DNA of 64,000 nt from Anaerolineales bacterium (GTDB lineage: Bacteria; Chloroflexota; Anaerolineae; 4572-78; J111), in the NCBI GenBank assembly GCA_020634855.1, contig JACKAU010000013.1, positions 62,001-126,000 on the forward strand, in the 5' to 3' direction. The notes under the pieces were generated by a model that did not search any database, had not been told where the DNA came from, and saw only the letters and a list, made by a program, of their open reading frames with translations. Both the position numbers and the translations under genes were made by a program. Positions 35,413 through 45,037 of the stretch are shown here, piece by piece; positions within the stretch are counted from its first letter, which is position 1, and every line of letters starts with the position of its first letter.

Positions 35413-38400
35413 ATGTCCAATTTTGCTTTTCTCAAAACGGAATGGCCTGACCTTTACCGCTCGGCGCGGCGGGTTGAGGAGTACGTTCAGTCTGATCCGC
35501 GCAGCGCCTGTTTTCACGCCCGCCGAACTTTGGAGCTGGCTGTGCAGTGGCTCTACAGCCACGACCCCGCGCTCGAATACCCTTATGACGATAATCTGTC
35601 GGCGCTGCTGCACGACCGCAGCTTTCGAGACAATGTTCCCCAGACGATTTATCTCAAGGCCCAGGTGCTGCGCCGAAACGGCAATCAGGCCGTTCACAGC
35701 CGCAGCTCCGTCTCGGCGCACACGGCGCTGGATATGGCGATGGAACTGCGCCACGTTCTTTATTGGCTGGCCCGCACCTACACTAAGGCAGACCCCACGA
35801 CCATTCCCGAAAAGTTCGATGAGAAGCTGCTGCCTACGCCGACGGTAGATCTGGTTCGTAAATCGGTTGCGCAGCTAAAAAAGCTGGACGCCGATCTCAG
35901 AGCACGCGATGAGACCCTACTCAAGCAGCAGCGCGAAAACGAAACGCTCAAAGCCCAACTGGCCGCCTTGCAGGCCCAGGTTGCTGCCCAAAAAGTGGTC
36001 AACCAAACCGTGCCCGATACCCACGACTATTCCGAAGCCGAAACCCGCCGGCGCTATATCGATGTCTTGCTGCGTGAAGCCGGTTGGGACCCGGCCGGGC
36101 CTAATGTAGCGGAGTACAAGGTAACCGGCATGCCTTTCGGCACAGGCAGCGGCAAGGTTGATTACGTGCTGTGGGGCGACGACGGCCTGCCTCTGGCCCT
36201 GGTTGAAGCCAAACGCACCAGTACCAACCCCAACCAGGGCAAACAGCAGGCCAACCTGTACGCCGACTGCCTGGAGTCGATGCACGGTCAACGCCCCATC
36301 ATCTTCTACACCAACGGTTACACGACCTATCTATGGGACGACCAGCGCTATCCGCACCGCCAGGTACAGGGCTTTTACACCAAAGATCAGCTTATGCTGC
36401 TCATCCAGCGCCGCAGCGGCGCTCTGCCGTTGGCCGGGGTAGAGATTAATGCCGCCATTGTCAACCGTTATTATCAGAACGAAGCTATTCGCCGCATGGC
36501 CGAACATCTTAGCCAGGTCCATCGCCGAGGCTTGTTGGTTATGGCGACCGGCTCCGGCAAAACGCGAGTCGCTATCGCGCTGGTCGATCTGCTGATGCGG
36601 GCCGGGTGGGTTAAGCGGGTTCTCTTCCTGGCCGACCGCAGCGCGTTGGTGCGCCAGGCTACCGGAGCCTTCAAAAGCCATCTACCCGCCAGCAATCCGG
36701 TCAATCTGCTGGAGGCCGGCGGCAAAGAGCAGGCCCCTGCCGCTCGCGTTGTCGTTTCCACCTATCATACGATGATGAACCTCATCGACGAGGCCAAAGA
36801 TGACGGGCAAAAGCTGTTTAGCGTCGGTCACTTCGACCTGGTCATCATCGACGAAGCCCATCGCTCCGTCTACCAGAAATTCGGAGCCATCTTCGCCTAC
36901 TTCGACAGCCTGCTGGTGGGTCTAACCGCCACGCCGAAAGATGACGTCGACCGCAACACGTATGAACTTTTCAACGTGGAAGATGGGGTGCCGACCTTTG
37001 CCTACCCGTTAGAGCAGGCCATCGCCGATGCGTTCCTGGTCCCTTACCAGGCTTACGAAACGCCCACCAAATTCATCCGTGAGGGCATCAAATATGATGA
37101 CCTGGATGACGAAGCCAAGGCTGAGTGGGAGCGGCTCGACTGGGGCGACAGCGAGGAGATCCCCGACGCCGTCGATGCTGCCGCCATCAACGCCTGGCTC
37201 TTTAATACCGATACGGTTGATCTCATCCTCAAGACCCTGATGGAGCAGGGCCTCAAAGTGGCCGGCGGCGACCGGCTGGGCAAAACGATTATCTTCGCCA
37301 AAAACCATAACCACGCTCTCTTCATCGAAGAGCGGTTTAATGTTCATTATCCTGAGTACAAAGGTAAATTTGCCCGCGTCATCGATAACTATGTCAACTA
37401 TGCTCAATCGCTCATCGATGACTTCAGCAAGCCCAACCAAGAGCCTCACATCGCCATCTCGGTCGATATGCTCGACACCGGCATCGACGTGCCGGAGGTG
37501 GTTAATCTGGTCTTTTTCAAAGTGGTGCGCTCCAAAACGAAATTCTTCCAGATGATTGGCCGCGGCACCCGCCTGCGCCCCGATCTCTTTGGCCCCGGTC
37601 AGGATAAAACCCACTTCCTTATCTTCGATGCCTGCATGAACTTCGAGTTCTTCGACCAGAATCCCGAAGGGGTGAAAAGCAGCCAGCCCGAACCGTTGAG
37701 CCAATCCCTCTTCAAGAAGCGGTTGGCTTTGCTGCAAGAAACGCGGCGTCTGGTCAAAAGCAATCCCCAACTGGCGCCCCTGGCCGCCGACCTGGCCGAT
37801 ACTCTGCACCACTACGTAGCCGCCATGAACACCGATAATTTCATCGTGCGACCGCAGCGGGAGTATGTTGATCCCTTCCAGTCGCGCCGACGTTGGGATA
37901 ACCTGAGCCGGACTGATGCCGCCCAATTGGCCCAATACGTCTCCGGCCTGCCGTCTACCCAAGTCGATAACGATGAAACCGCCAAACGCTTTGATTTGAT
38001 GGTGTTGGATTTGCAGTTGGCCCACTTAGAAGGGGCGGCTCGCTTCAACACGCTGCGCGACAAAATCATCGACCTGGCTGCCAACCTTGAAACCAAGCCC
38101 AACATTCCTAAGGTCAATGCCCAACTCCCCTTTCTTGAGGAACTTCAGGGCGAAGCTTTTTGGGAGCGTATTACGCTGCCCCTTATGGATGATGTTCGCA
38201 CCCGGCTGCGCGAGATCGTTGTCCATGCCGACAAAACGAAACGGAAGGAAATATACACTACTTTCAAAGATGCGGGGGGCATCCTCAAAGAAGTGGGCAA
38301 TGTGCCCTATGGCGCAACCGGCGTTAACGTGCCTCAATACAAGAAGAAGGTCGAGCAGTTCATCCGCGCCCATGAAGATTATGTGGCCATTCAGAAAATT

Positions 38401-38796
38401 CGGTGGGGCATCCCGCTAACAGCCGAGGATTTAGCCGCGCTGGAAGCATTTTTCTACGAGGCTGAGGAAGTGGGCGGCCAGGAGCAGTTTTCACAGGTCT
38501 ATGGTCAACACGATAACCTCGCTACCTTTATTCGCAGTCTGGTTGGCCTGGATCGCGGTAAAGCCAAGGAGCGTTTCGCTGCATTTCTCGATGGTCAGAC
38601 CTACACGGCCGATCAAATTCGCTTTGTCAATTACATCATCGACCACTTAACGGCCAACGGCACCCTTGATCCGGAGCTGCTTTATGATCAGCCCTACACC
38701 GACATCCATTACCAGGGCTTAACCGGCGTCTTTCCTGACGCCCAGGCCAGGGCGTTGTTGCGCGTGGTGCAGGCGGTCAATGTGGTGGTGGGGTAA
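35413..38796 (+). CDS. hsdR: Type I restriction enzyme subunit HsdR with N-terminal DUF4145
   Basis: 1127 residues. Residues 10-125 are a DUF4145 domain (SARRVEEYVQSDPRSACFHARRTLELAVQWLY), joined by a coiled coil (about 140-195) to the type I R nuclease domain with PD-(D/E)XK residues Asp250 and Glu265-x-Lys267 (VEAKRT). An SF2 translocase follows: Walker A ATGSGKT (Lys383), DEAH in IIDEAHRS, GLTATP. The C-terminal helical R-M contact domain completes it. I start at ATG 35413 (AGGA upstream), not at the longer in-frame opening that reads through repeat cluster 3. Intact, so it would need a working HsdM from elsewhere or from corrected sequence. Confidence 0.94.
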   Translation: MSNFAFLKTEWPDLYRSARRVEEYVQSDPRSACFHARRTLELAVQWLYSHDPALEYPYDDNLSALLHDRSFRDNVPQTIYLKAQVLRRNGNQAVHSRSSVSAHTALDMAMELRHVLYWLARTYTKADPTTIPEKFDEKLLPTPTVDLVRKSVAQLKKLDADLRARDETLLKQQRENETLKAQLAALQAQVAAQKVVNQTVPDTHDYSEAETRRRYIDVLLREAGWDPAGPNVAEYKVTGMPFGTGSGKVDYVLWGDDGLPLALVEAKRTSTNPNQGKQQANLYADCLESMHGQRPIIFYTNGYTTYLWDDQRYPHRQVQGFYTKDQLMLLIQRRSGALPLAGVEINAAIVNRYYQNEAIRRMAEHLSQVHRRGLLVMATGSGKTRVAIALVDLLMRAGWVKRVLFLADRSALVRQATGAFKSHLPASNPVNLLEAGGKEQAPAARVVVSTYHTMMNLIDEAKDDGQKLFSVGHFDLVIIDEAHRSVYQKFGAIFAYFDSLLVGLTATPKDDVDRNTYELFNVEDGVPTFAYPLEQAIADAFLVPYQAYETPTKFIREGIKYDDLDDEAKAEWERLDWGDSEEIPDAVDAAAINAWLFNTDTVDLILKTLMEQGLKVAGGDRLGKTIIFAKNHNHALFIEERFNVHYPEYKGKFARVIDNYVNYAQSLIDDFSKPNQEPHIAISVDMLDTGIDVPEVVNLVFFKVVRSKTKFFQMIGRGTRLRPDLFGPGQDKTHFLIFDACMNFEFFDQNPEGVKSSQPEPLSQSLFKKRLALLQETRRLVKSNPQLAPLAADLADTLHHYVAAMNTDNFIVRPQREYVDPFQSRRRWDNLSRTDAAQLAQYVSGLPSTQVDNDETAKRFDLMVLDLQLAHLEGAARFNTLRDKIIDLAANLETKPNIPKVNAQLPFLEELQGEAFWERITLPLMDDVRTRLREIVVHADKTKRKEIYTTFKDAGGILKEVGNVPYGATGVNVPQYKKKVEQFIRAHEDYVAIQKIRWGIPLTAEDLAALEAFFYEAEEVGGQEQFSQVYGQHDNLATFIRSLVGLDRGKAKERFAAFLDGQTYTADQIRFVNYIIDHLTANGTLDPELLYDQPYTDIHYQGLTGVFPDAQARALLRVVQAVNVVVG

Positions 38797-38870
38797 TAAT
38801 GTGGCTTGGTTGAACCCTATCGTCTATGCTAGAAACAGAAAGAGACCAGAACTTTTCGATGAGACGACCG

Positions 38871-38941
38871 GTAGGGGCGAGGCAACTCGGATTGAGGCAA
38901 CTATGGCCAACCACCGGCTCTCCGAGTTGCCTCGCCCCTAC
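38871..38941. repeat. Isolated 71-bp GTAG-footed hairpin
   Basis: Bases 38871-38891 (GTAGGGGCGAGGCAA, then CTCGGA) pair perfectly with 38921-38941, ending CTAC. The arms are 21 bp and the loop 29 bp. This is a single REPIN-like unit of the same family as clusters 1-3, sitting between the convergent hsdR and halogenase-like genes. It is the clearest minimal form of the repeat. Confidence 0.93.
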
Positions 38942-38945
38942 GCCG

Positions 38946-40646
38946 TTATTCACGCTTGGTCGCATAATCGAGCCGATGCTTGAGGGCTAACGACGGCCGG
39001 GAATATTTCAACTCTTCCTGCACAAACGCCCAGACCACATCCGCCAGGGAGCGGTCGCCGAAGAAATGCCGGCGGTACGAGCCTCGGCCCATAAAGCCGG
39101 TTTCCGGTTTGAACAGCCGTAAGCGGAGTTTGTTGGCCGGTAGATGATTCTTGCCGTCGAGGATGTCGCGGAACGGCAGCGGCAGCCAGTCGAGGCCGGC
39201 AAAAACGGCCTTAATGGCGGCTACCGCCCGGTCAACGGCGGCTTCATCGTGGGGATCGACCTGATCGATGATCGTATCGATCACGGCGGCCACGCGATCA
39301 AACACCTCAAACCCCCCACCGACCAATTTGAGCGAGGCGACCTGGGCAAAATAGCTATAGCGATCGACGGCTTGAAAATGGGCGCTGTGTAGTTTGATCA
39401 GTTCGGTGTACGCGCCCAGCAGCCACAGCACCGTGTAGACGTTCCACAACTTATAATTGCCAAACGATTTATAGGAATTCGCGATCAGCCGGTCGTTGGT
39501 GCGAATAAAGTTAAGGGTTAGGGTTTCCAGCGGTTCGAAGCGCGCGGCGGAATAGTCGCCGGTCTGGTGGGCCTCCAGCAGTAAATGGGCCAGCAAGCCC
39601 GCCGTCATCAGCGAGGTGTACAAGCCTTTGGAAAAGAGCGGGTCGATAAACCCGGCGGCATGCCCCAGCAAGCAGAAGCGATCCCCCACCACCTGCTTCG
39701 AGCTATATTGAATACGTCCGGTGCGAGTCCACTCGCGCACCGGGCGGGCCGAGGTAAATTGAGCTTGGATGGCGGGAAACGTCTCCAGAAAGGCCCAGAA
39801 CTCCGCTTCCGCCGTTAAATCCTCCCGCAGCGGATGCACCCGTGGATCGAGCATCAAGCCGACGCTGCACAGCGGGTTGGTTGAGCGGGGATGATTATCG
39901 AACGGGATCACCCACAACCAGCCGCCTTCAAAAACGTGGTGCAGCGTCCCTTCTGAAACACGGAATGGCAGCCCATACGCCCTCTTTGAGGCGCTGACCT
40001 CATGGTAACAGGGCACGTTAACCATGTGAGTAAAGATGGCCCGCGAATGGGTGCGTACATCACGGTCGCGCAGGTCGTATTTATCGGCCAGAATCGAGCG
40101 AAAGCCGCCGGCATCGACAACGTAATCGGCGGCAAAGGTCCGCCCATCGGTAGCGACAATCTCGACCCCCTCCGGCCGGATCGTGACATCCTTAACCGGC
40201 GTATTTTGCAAAACCACCGCGCCGTAAGCAATCGCCGTGGTCATCAAAAAGTAGTCGCTGTCCTGGCGATACAGATGCAGCTCGTGACCGTGCGGCTGTT
40301 TGGGGATAACCGCTTGCAGCGTGTGCTGTAAATTATGGGTCTGTTGATGAGGATCGTGGTAAAGAAAACTAAAATGCCGCTTGACGCCGTGCGAGGTGCC
40401 GATGTGCGAGACGTAGTTTTCGGAGCTAAAGTAAGCCAGTTCCGGCACATCAAAGAAATCGGCCAGAGCGCGCATTGTTTCCGACGTTTCCAAGATCAAC
40501 GACTCGCCAATGGCAAAGCGGGGGTGGCTTTTGGCTTCAAAAATGATCACCTTTAATCCCTGGCGCGCCAAGATAGCGCCCAAAGCCGAACCGGCTATAC
40601 CGGAGCCAATGATAGCGATATCAAATCGGTGTTGTTCTGCGGGCAT
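38946..40646 (-). CDS. Flavin-dependent halogenase-like FAD monooxygenase
   Basis: 566 residues. FAD-binding GSGIAGSALG (14-23), and GHAAGFIDPLFSKGLYTS later. The halogenase motif WxWxIP is present as WLWVIP (243-248). Lys89 in GVKRHFSF matches the region of the catalytic lysine that carries hypohalous acid in flavin halogenases. These features favour a halogenase over a simple hydroxylase. GAAGGAGA precedes the ATG at 40646; an earlier TTG is less likely. An alpha/beta hydrolase on the same strand lies upstream. No carrier-protein or synthase genes are nearby, so the substrate is unknown. Confidence 0.85.
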   Translation of the reverse strand: MPAEQHRFDIAIIGSGIAGSALGAILARQGLKVIIFEAKSHPRFAIGESLILETSETMRALADFFDVPELAYFSSENYVSHIGTSHGVKRHFSFLYHDPHQQTHNLQHTLQAVIPKQPHGHELHLYRQDSDYFLMTTAIAYGAVVLQNTPVKDVTIRPEGVEIVATDGRTFAADYVVDAGGFRSILADKYDLRDRDVRTHSRAIFTHMVNVPCYHEVSASKRAYGLPFRVSEGTLHHVFEGGWLWVIPFDNHPRSTNPLCSVGLMLDPRVHPLREDLTAEAEFWAFLETFPAIQAQFTSARPVREWTRTGRIQYSSKQVVGDRFCLLGHAAGFIDPLFSKGLYTSLMTAGLLAHLLLEAHQTGDYSAARFEPLETLTLNFIRTNDRLIANSYKSFGNYKLWNVYTVLWLLGAYTELIKLHSAHFQAVDRYSYFAQVASLKLVGGGFEVFDRVAAVIDTIIDQVDPHDEAAVDRAVAAIKAVFAGLDWLPLPFRDILDGKNHLPANKLRLRLFKPETGFMGRGSYRRHFFGDRSLADVVWAFVQEELKYSRPSLALKHRLDYATKRE

Positions 40647-40713
40647 GTCTGTCTCCTTCAATGTGAATGAGAGGATTCGGTAATTCTTGGTCTGTAGCCA
40701 GCCGGCCTATCGC

Positions 40714-40823
40714 AACCGAATGAATTCGGTCGCTGCTAAAGAAAACCTGTTGAAACAGGTTATTGGGTTCCCCCTTAACGTGTTTTCAACACGTTTCTTT
40801 TATAGGCTGAGAATTCATTCGCA
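40714..40823. repeat. Nested hairpin (cruciform) element with GAATTCATTCG ends
   Basis: Outer arms CGAATGAATTC (left) and GAATTCATTCG (right) enclose two perfect hairpins: AACCTGTT-GA-AACAGGTT and AACGTGTT-TTC-AACACGTT. It forms a three-way structure in the 302-bp gap between the halogenase-like gene and the hydrolase. Otherwise no gene is seen in the gap. Confidence 0.8.
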
Positions 40824-40948
40824 GATATTAAAATAGCGAATCGTCTCTGAATTATAAAGCGCTTCAGGAATTCGGGGAATTTTATCATAAACCGCAACGT
40901 CGCGAAGCCCCAACCAAAATGGAACACGGATTAAACGGATCGTATGGA

Positions 40949-41842
40949 TCAACATAAAAACTCAAGCAGCCGCCGGTTGATCAAATGCGACTGGGCGAAA
41001 ACCAGATCGTGGCTGGCGGTTGGCAGCAGTTCGGCTTGCAGATTGGGAATCAACCAGCGGGCGCGATTAATGGCTCTGACCGGATTGTAAAGTACTTCCT
41101 GACGGCCGATGAGCAGCAGCGTCGGCGCGGTGAGATAGCGCAACTGCGTATCGGACATTTTGGGGATGATGGTTCTGAGCAGCCGTTTGAAATATCGTTC
41201 GCCAATGGCGGCTTGATCGATCATGGCGTTGAACAGGGTATGATAAGTAGGATCGTCGATTTGCCGGTGGACCGAAGCCCATTTGAAGAAGTAGTTGGTA
41301 AAATAATGATTCGGCCACAGGGCTATCGGGACCGCTTGTAGCAAGAAGATCGGGTTAATCGACAGCAGTGTGCCGCCGGGGGCCAGCAATACCAGTTTGT
41401 CGACTCGGTGCGGGGCGTGAAGGGCAAAGTTAGCCGCCAGCCAGCCGCCGTAGGACATGCCCATTACATGCGCCTTGGCCAGGCCAAGGGCATCGAGAAG
41501 ATCGGTCAGCCAGACCATAAGAGACCTAACCGTGTTGATCGGCCAATGGGGGATACTCAAACCGAAATCGCCGATAATGTCGATGGCGTAGGTGCGAAAT
41601 CGTTGGCTCAACGGGCCAATATTGGCAGCCCACATTGTCGAACTAACGTTGAAACCGTGCAGCAGAAACAAAGGCGGCCCATCGTGTGGCCCGCAAACAT
41701 TGATATGGGTTGAACCAACGCAGGTCGGGACATCGATCGGTTCGGGGCGCGCCGGCCACAAAGACAGCATGCGCTGGTACGCGGCGTGATAGGCCGCCCG
41801 GCCGGCCGCAGATTTGAAGGGAAACGTCGGCGATTTTTTCAT
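40949..41842 (-). CDS. Alpha/beta hydrolase
   Basis: 297 residues. Oxyanion region LLHGFNVSSTMW, nucleophile Ser130 in GMSYGGW, and the catalytic His in TASHDLVF near residue 276. The acid position lies in the GRQEVLY region (Asp or Glu). No signal peptide; a short basic N-terminus. A broad esterase/hydrolase family, so the substrate cannot be assigned. It is on the same strand and 302 bp upstream of the halogenase-like gene, so they could share a role, but a structured repeat separates them. Confidence 0.87.
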   Translation of the reverse strand: MKKSPTFPFKSAAGRAAYHAAYQRMLSLWPARPEPIDVPTCVGSTHINVCGPHDGPPLFLLHGFNVSSTMWAANIGPLSQRFRTYAIDIIGDFGLSIPHWPINTVRSLMVWLTDLLDALGLAKAHVMGMSYGGWLAANFALHAPHRVDKLVLLAPGGTLLSINPIFLLQAVPIALWPNHYFTNYFFKWASVHRQIDDPTYHTLFNAMIDQAAIGERYFKRLLRTIIPKMSDTQLRYLTAPTLLLIGRQEVLYNPVRAINRARWLIPNLQAELLPTASHDLVFAQSHLINRRLLEFLC

Positions 41843-41976
41843 CGTTCAATAAATTTTAGGGACAAGTTGTAATTTGGCTGAATTTTCTTGGCAAATAATC
41901 TAACTGTCGCTAAAATGAAGCTGTTTTGATTAAACTCAAGGAGCGCGGAGGAGTCAATTACTGACCTGCTGATCAA

Positions 41977-42417
41977 ATGAATAAACTAATACCTTTCTTA
42001 CAACAATATGGGGCTTACCTGGCCCTGTTCCCCGCTTTGGCGGCGCTGTTAGGCAGCTTGTACTATAGTGAAATTGCCGGTTTTATACCGTGTACGCTTT
42101 GCTGGTACCAACGCATTCTGATGTACCCCCTGACCCTAATCATTCTTATCGGTATAATTAGTCAGGATGAACTTTTGCCCAATTATGTGCTGCCCTTTTC
42201 GATCATTGGTATGTTTGTGGCCCTGTACCACTATCTCATTCAGCTTGGGGTTTTTCCCCATCCCTCAGCCTGCCAGGCCGGTATCCCATGCGACATGAGT
42301 TGGGTCAACTACCTCGGCTTTATCACTATTCCGTTTATGTCGTTAACGGCCTTCATATTGATTACCATTATAATGGGTGCGACCAAGTGGGCCGACCGGC
42401 AAGCTGAAAACGCCTAG
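41977..42417 (+). CDS. Disulfide bond formation protein, DsbB/BdbC type
   Basis: 146 residues with four or five membrane segments. Redox pairs Cys39/Cys42 in CTLCWYQR and Cys99/Cys105 in CQAGIPCDMSW are both present. It reoxidises an extracytoplasmic DsbA-like thiol oxidase and passes electrons to quinone. Typical BdbC length. A paired DsbA/BdbD gene is not adjacent. Ribosome-binding site before the ATG is weak (GGAGGAG is about 25 bp upstream), so the start is less certain than the family. Confidence 0.93.
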   Translation: MNKLIPFLQQYGAYLALFPALAALLGSLYYSEIAGFIPCTLCWYQRILMYPLTLIILIGIISQDELLPNYVLPFSIIGMFVALYHYLIQLGVFPHPSACQAGIPCDMSWVNYLGFITIPFMSLTAFILITIIMGATKWADRQAENA

Positions 42418-42569
42418 CCAGGCGTCATCTGCAAAAACCTGTTTACCTAACCAGTAAAAAATCTACCCAAATGATGGATGGCAGCCAACGGTTTTTATAT
42501 TAAACTATAAGCAAAGCGGTCAATCGCCCGGTTGGGTAGTTATCGGTTGGGGAAAAGGGGGCAGGGAAG

Positions 42570-43238
42570 ATGTATCGTCGCGGGATACTTATTGTAGATG
42601 ATGAAGAAAATATCCGCCAAACGGCAGTCCAGGCGCTGGCTCCGCTAGGATATGACCTTATCTCGGCAGCCAATGGTCGAGAAGCGTTGGATAAATTAGA
42701 GGAAAACCAGATAGGGCTGGTGCTACTGGATCTTAGAATGACCGATCTGGACGGCCTGGAGATTTTACGCCACATGGCTCGATTCCGGCCTGAAGTGCGG
42801 GTAATCCTTATGTCGGCTCATGGCACCGTGGACAGCGCCGTTGAAGCCCTGCAATTGGGGGCGGTTGATTTTATCGCCAAACCTTTTTCCGCCCAAGACC
42901 TACGCGAGATGGTCATAAAGATCATCGATCACCAAGCGGGAGAGGCGGCGCAGGCGTCAGCCTATGAAAAACATCTGACGTTGACCAAATCATCGCTAGA
43001 AAACCATCGCTTGGAGGCCGCTAAAGAACACACCAAGCAGGCCATCGGCCTCGATCCGTCTCGCCCGGAAGCGTTCAATCTATTGGGTATTCTACACGAA
43101 CTAACCGGTAATCGCACCGAAGCCATGAAATATTATCGGGTGGCCTTGGCCTTGGACCCCACCTATAATCCCGCCTCGCAAAATCTGACGCGCCCCACCC
43201 ACGACCCCGACCACTTGCAAGCCATCAATTTAGGCTGA
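42570..43238 (+). CDS. Response regulator receiver with a C-terminal TPR pair
   Basis: 222 residues. A receiver domain (1-120) with acidic pocket Asp10-Asp11-Glu12, phosphoacceptor Asp54 in VLLDLRM and Lys104 in FIAKPF. Residues 135-205 form tetratricopeptide-like helices (RPEAFNLLGILHELTGNRTEAMKYYRVALALDP). No DNA-binding output, so signalling is probably by protein interaction. It overlaps the 3' end of the convergent mtnA gene by nine bases. No kinase is adjacent. GGGGCAGGGAAG lies upstream of the start. Confidence 0.9.
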   Translation: MYRRGILIVDDEENIRQTAVQALAPLGYDLISAANGREALDKLEENQIGLVLLDLRMTDLDGLEILRHMARFRPEVRVILMSAHGTVDSAVEALQLGAVDFIAKPFSAQDLREMVIKIIDHQAGEAAQASAYEKHLTLTKSSLENHRLEAAKEHTKQAIGLDPSRPEAFNLLGILHELTGNRTEAMKYYRVALALDPTYNPASQNLTRPTHDPDHLQAINLG

Positions 43239-44354
43239 CGGTTTTTTATCCGGAAACAACCCCAAAATACCCGCTTCCGAAGCGTCGCAAATGCCGCGCT
43301 CGGTGATAAGGCCGGTGACCAGACGCGCCGGCGTGACGTCGAAGGCAAAGTTGGCCGCCGGGCTGGTAGCCGGGGTAAGCCTCACCGTTTTAATGCTATC
43401 GTCGTGCAAACCACCGATATAAGAAACCTCCGTCCCATCACGCTGCTCGATGGGAATCTCGGCCAAGCCGTCGCGCATCTCCCAATCAAAGGTAGATGAA
43501 GGCAGAGCGACATAAAACGGCAGGCCGTTATCGCGGGCGGCCAGCGCTTTGAGGTACGTGCCGATTTTGTTGGCGACATCACCGGTATAGGTGGTCCGGT
43601 CGGTGCCGGTAATCACCAAATCGACCAAGCCGTGCTGCATAAGATGGCCGCCTACGTTATCGACGATGACGGTGTGCGGTACGCCATGCTGGCCTAATTC
43701 CCAAGCGGTCAGCCGAGCGCCCTGGTTGCGCGGGCGAGTCTCATCAACCCAAACGTGAACCGCAACGCCCTGATCGTGAGCGGCATAAATCGGCGCGGTG
43801 GCCGTGCCATAATCGACAAAGGCCAACCAACCGGCGTTGCAATGGGTCAAAATGTTGACCGGCTCGCCGTTTTTGCGGCGGCTAATGGCTTCGATGAGCG
43901 GCAGTCCGTGCTGGCCGATGCGGCGGCAGAAATCGGCATCCTCATCGGCGATGGTTTGGGCCATATCGAAGGCGGTTTGAATCTTAACCTCGATGTCGTT
44001 GCCGGCGGCCTCAATCACCGACAACTGGCGCTTAACCGCCCACTCTAAATTCACGGCAGTGGGGCGGGTGGCCTTCAACGTTTCGCCCGCCGCAGTCAGC
44101 GCTGCCATAAATGCCTGCGGCGAGGTACGTGGCGCATGCAGCGCCGCGATGGCCATGCCGTAGCCGGCTGTGGCCCCAATCAAGCCGGCGCCCCGAACGT
44201 GCATCTCTTTGATGGCTCGGGCCACTGCTTCGACGCTGGTTAAATCCTCGATCACAAACTCATGGGGCAGATGGCGCTGATCGATAATTTGGACCACTGT
44301 GGGGTCACTGTCTTTAAGCCAGATGGTGCGATAATGACGGCCATCGACATTCAT
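43230..44354 (-). CDS. mtnA: S-methyl-5-thioribose-1-phosphate isomerase (MtnA)
   Basis: 374 residues, methionine salvage: converts methylthioribose-1-phosphate to methylthioribulose-1-phosphate. The catalytic Cys172 (LTHCNAGWLA) and Asp252 (ITGTDRTT) fit the family, as does GDVANKIGTY. The usual GADRI is GTDRT, a mild variation also compatible with eIF2B-like relatives acting on other pentose phosphates. AAAGGAG precedes the ATG. No other mtn gene is visible here. Confidence 0.92.
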   Translation of the reverse strand: MNVDGRHYRTIWLKDSDPTVVQIIDQRHLPHEFVIEDLTSVEAVARAIKEMHVRGAGLIGATAGYGMAIAALHAPRTSPQAFMAALTAAGETLKATRPTAVNLEWAVKRQLSVIEAAGNDIEVKIQTAFDMAQTIADEDADFCRRIGQHGLPLIEAISRRKNGEPVNILTHCNAGWLAFVDYGTATAPIYAAHDQGVAVHVWVDETRPRNQGARLTAWELGQHGVPHTVIVDNVGGHLMQHGLVDLVITGTDRTTYTGDVANKIGTYLKALAARDNGLPFYVALPSSTFDWEMRDGLAEIPIEQRDGTEVSYIGGLHDDSIKTVRLTPATSPAANFAFDVTPARLVTGLITERGICDASEAGILGLFPDKKPSA

Positions 44355-44623
44355 AATGTAAGTCTCCTTTGAGAATAGATTGTTTCGTTGTTAGTTAGTT
44401 GGTTGGTTGGTTGAATGATATTCATTTAACTCCACCGGGTAAGATTTATCGCTCGAATGGGTGTAGGGTTTAGAATCATCTTATTTTATCATAATTGTAA
44501 CCCAAGCGGCAGTCTACCGATAAATTGTATTCGGGTGGCCCCCAGATATTATTTCGAATTGACTTTACACGTGATCTGATGGGCTATTCGTAAAGTTTAG
44601 TAGCACCCTAAGAAAGGATAAAG

Positions 44624-45037
44624 ATGTTCAAACAATTAACAGCCGTGTTGCTTAATCGCCCCGAGATTCGGGAGCAGTGGGAAAAGATGACGGACTATAA
44701 TCGAGCAAATGTCAACAATAATGAACGGGTTACTTCCCTGGTCTTTGGAGGGACAATGTTCTTGGGCGGCTTACGTCGGCCGGTCTCGATCAGAGGATTG
44801 TTTAGTCTGGCCGGCGGCAGTTTTCTGCTGTATCGAGGTTTAAGGGGCTACTGCCCAATATATGGCGCGTTGGATTATAGTTCGCTCACCTCGTCCGAGA
44901 AGCAACAATTAATAATCGAACGACAAGCAGCCCAAGAACAAGAATGGGCAGAGCCATTTGATGGCTATGATCAAAAAGAGCTTGATGAAAAACTATATGA
45001 AACATTCCCGGCCAGCGACGCCACGGCTTCTTACTAA
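44624..45037 (+). CDS. DUF2892 (YgaP-like) membrane protein with FPASD tail
   Basis: 137 residues. NNNERVTSLVFGGTMFLGGL and LAGGSFLLYRGLRGYCPIYGAL are the DUF2892 signature, with two short membrane helices. The C-terminal ELDEKLYETFPASDATASY resembles a separate short motif (DEASEESFPASD) found on many small stress-associated proteins. Membrane-embedded; function unknown. AAAGGATAAAG precedes the ATG. The upstream gap (44355-44623) has only a short TTGG/TTAG tandem near 44390-44415. Confidence 0.85.
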   Translation: MFKQLTAVLLNRPEIREQWEKMTDYNRANVNNNERVTSLVFGGTMFLGGLRRPVSIRGLFSLAGGSFLLYRGLRGYCPIYGALDYSSLTSSEKQQLIIERQAAQEQEWAEPFDGYDQKELDEKLYETFPASDATASY

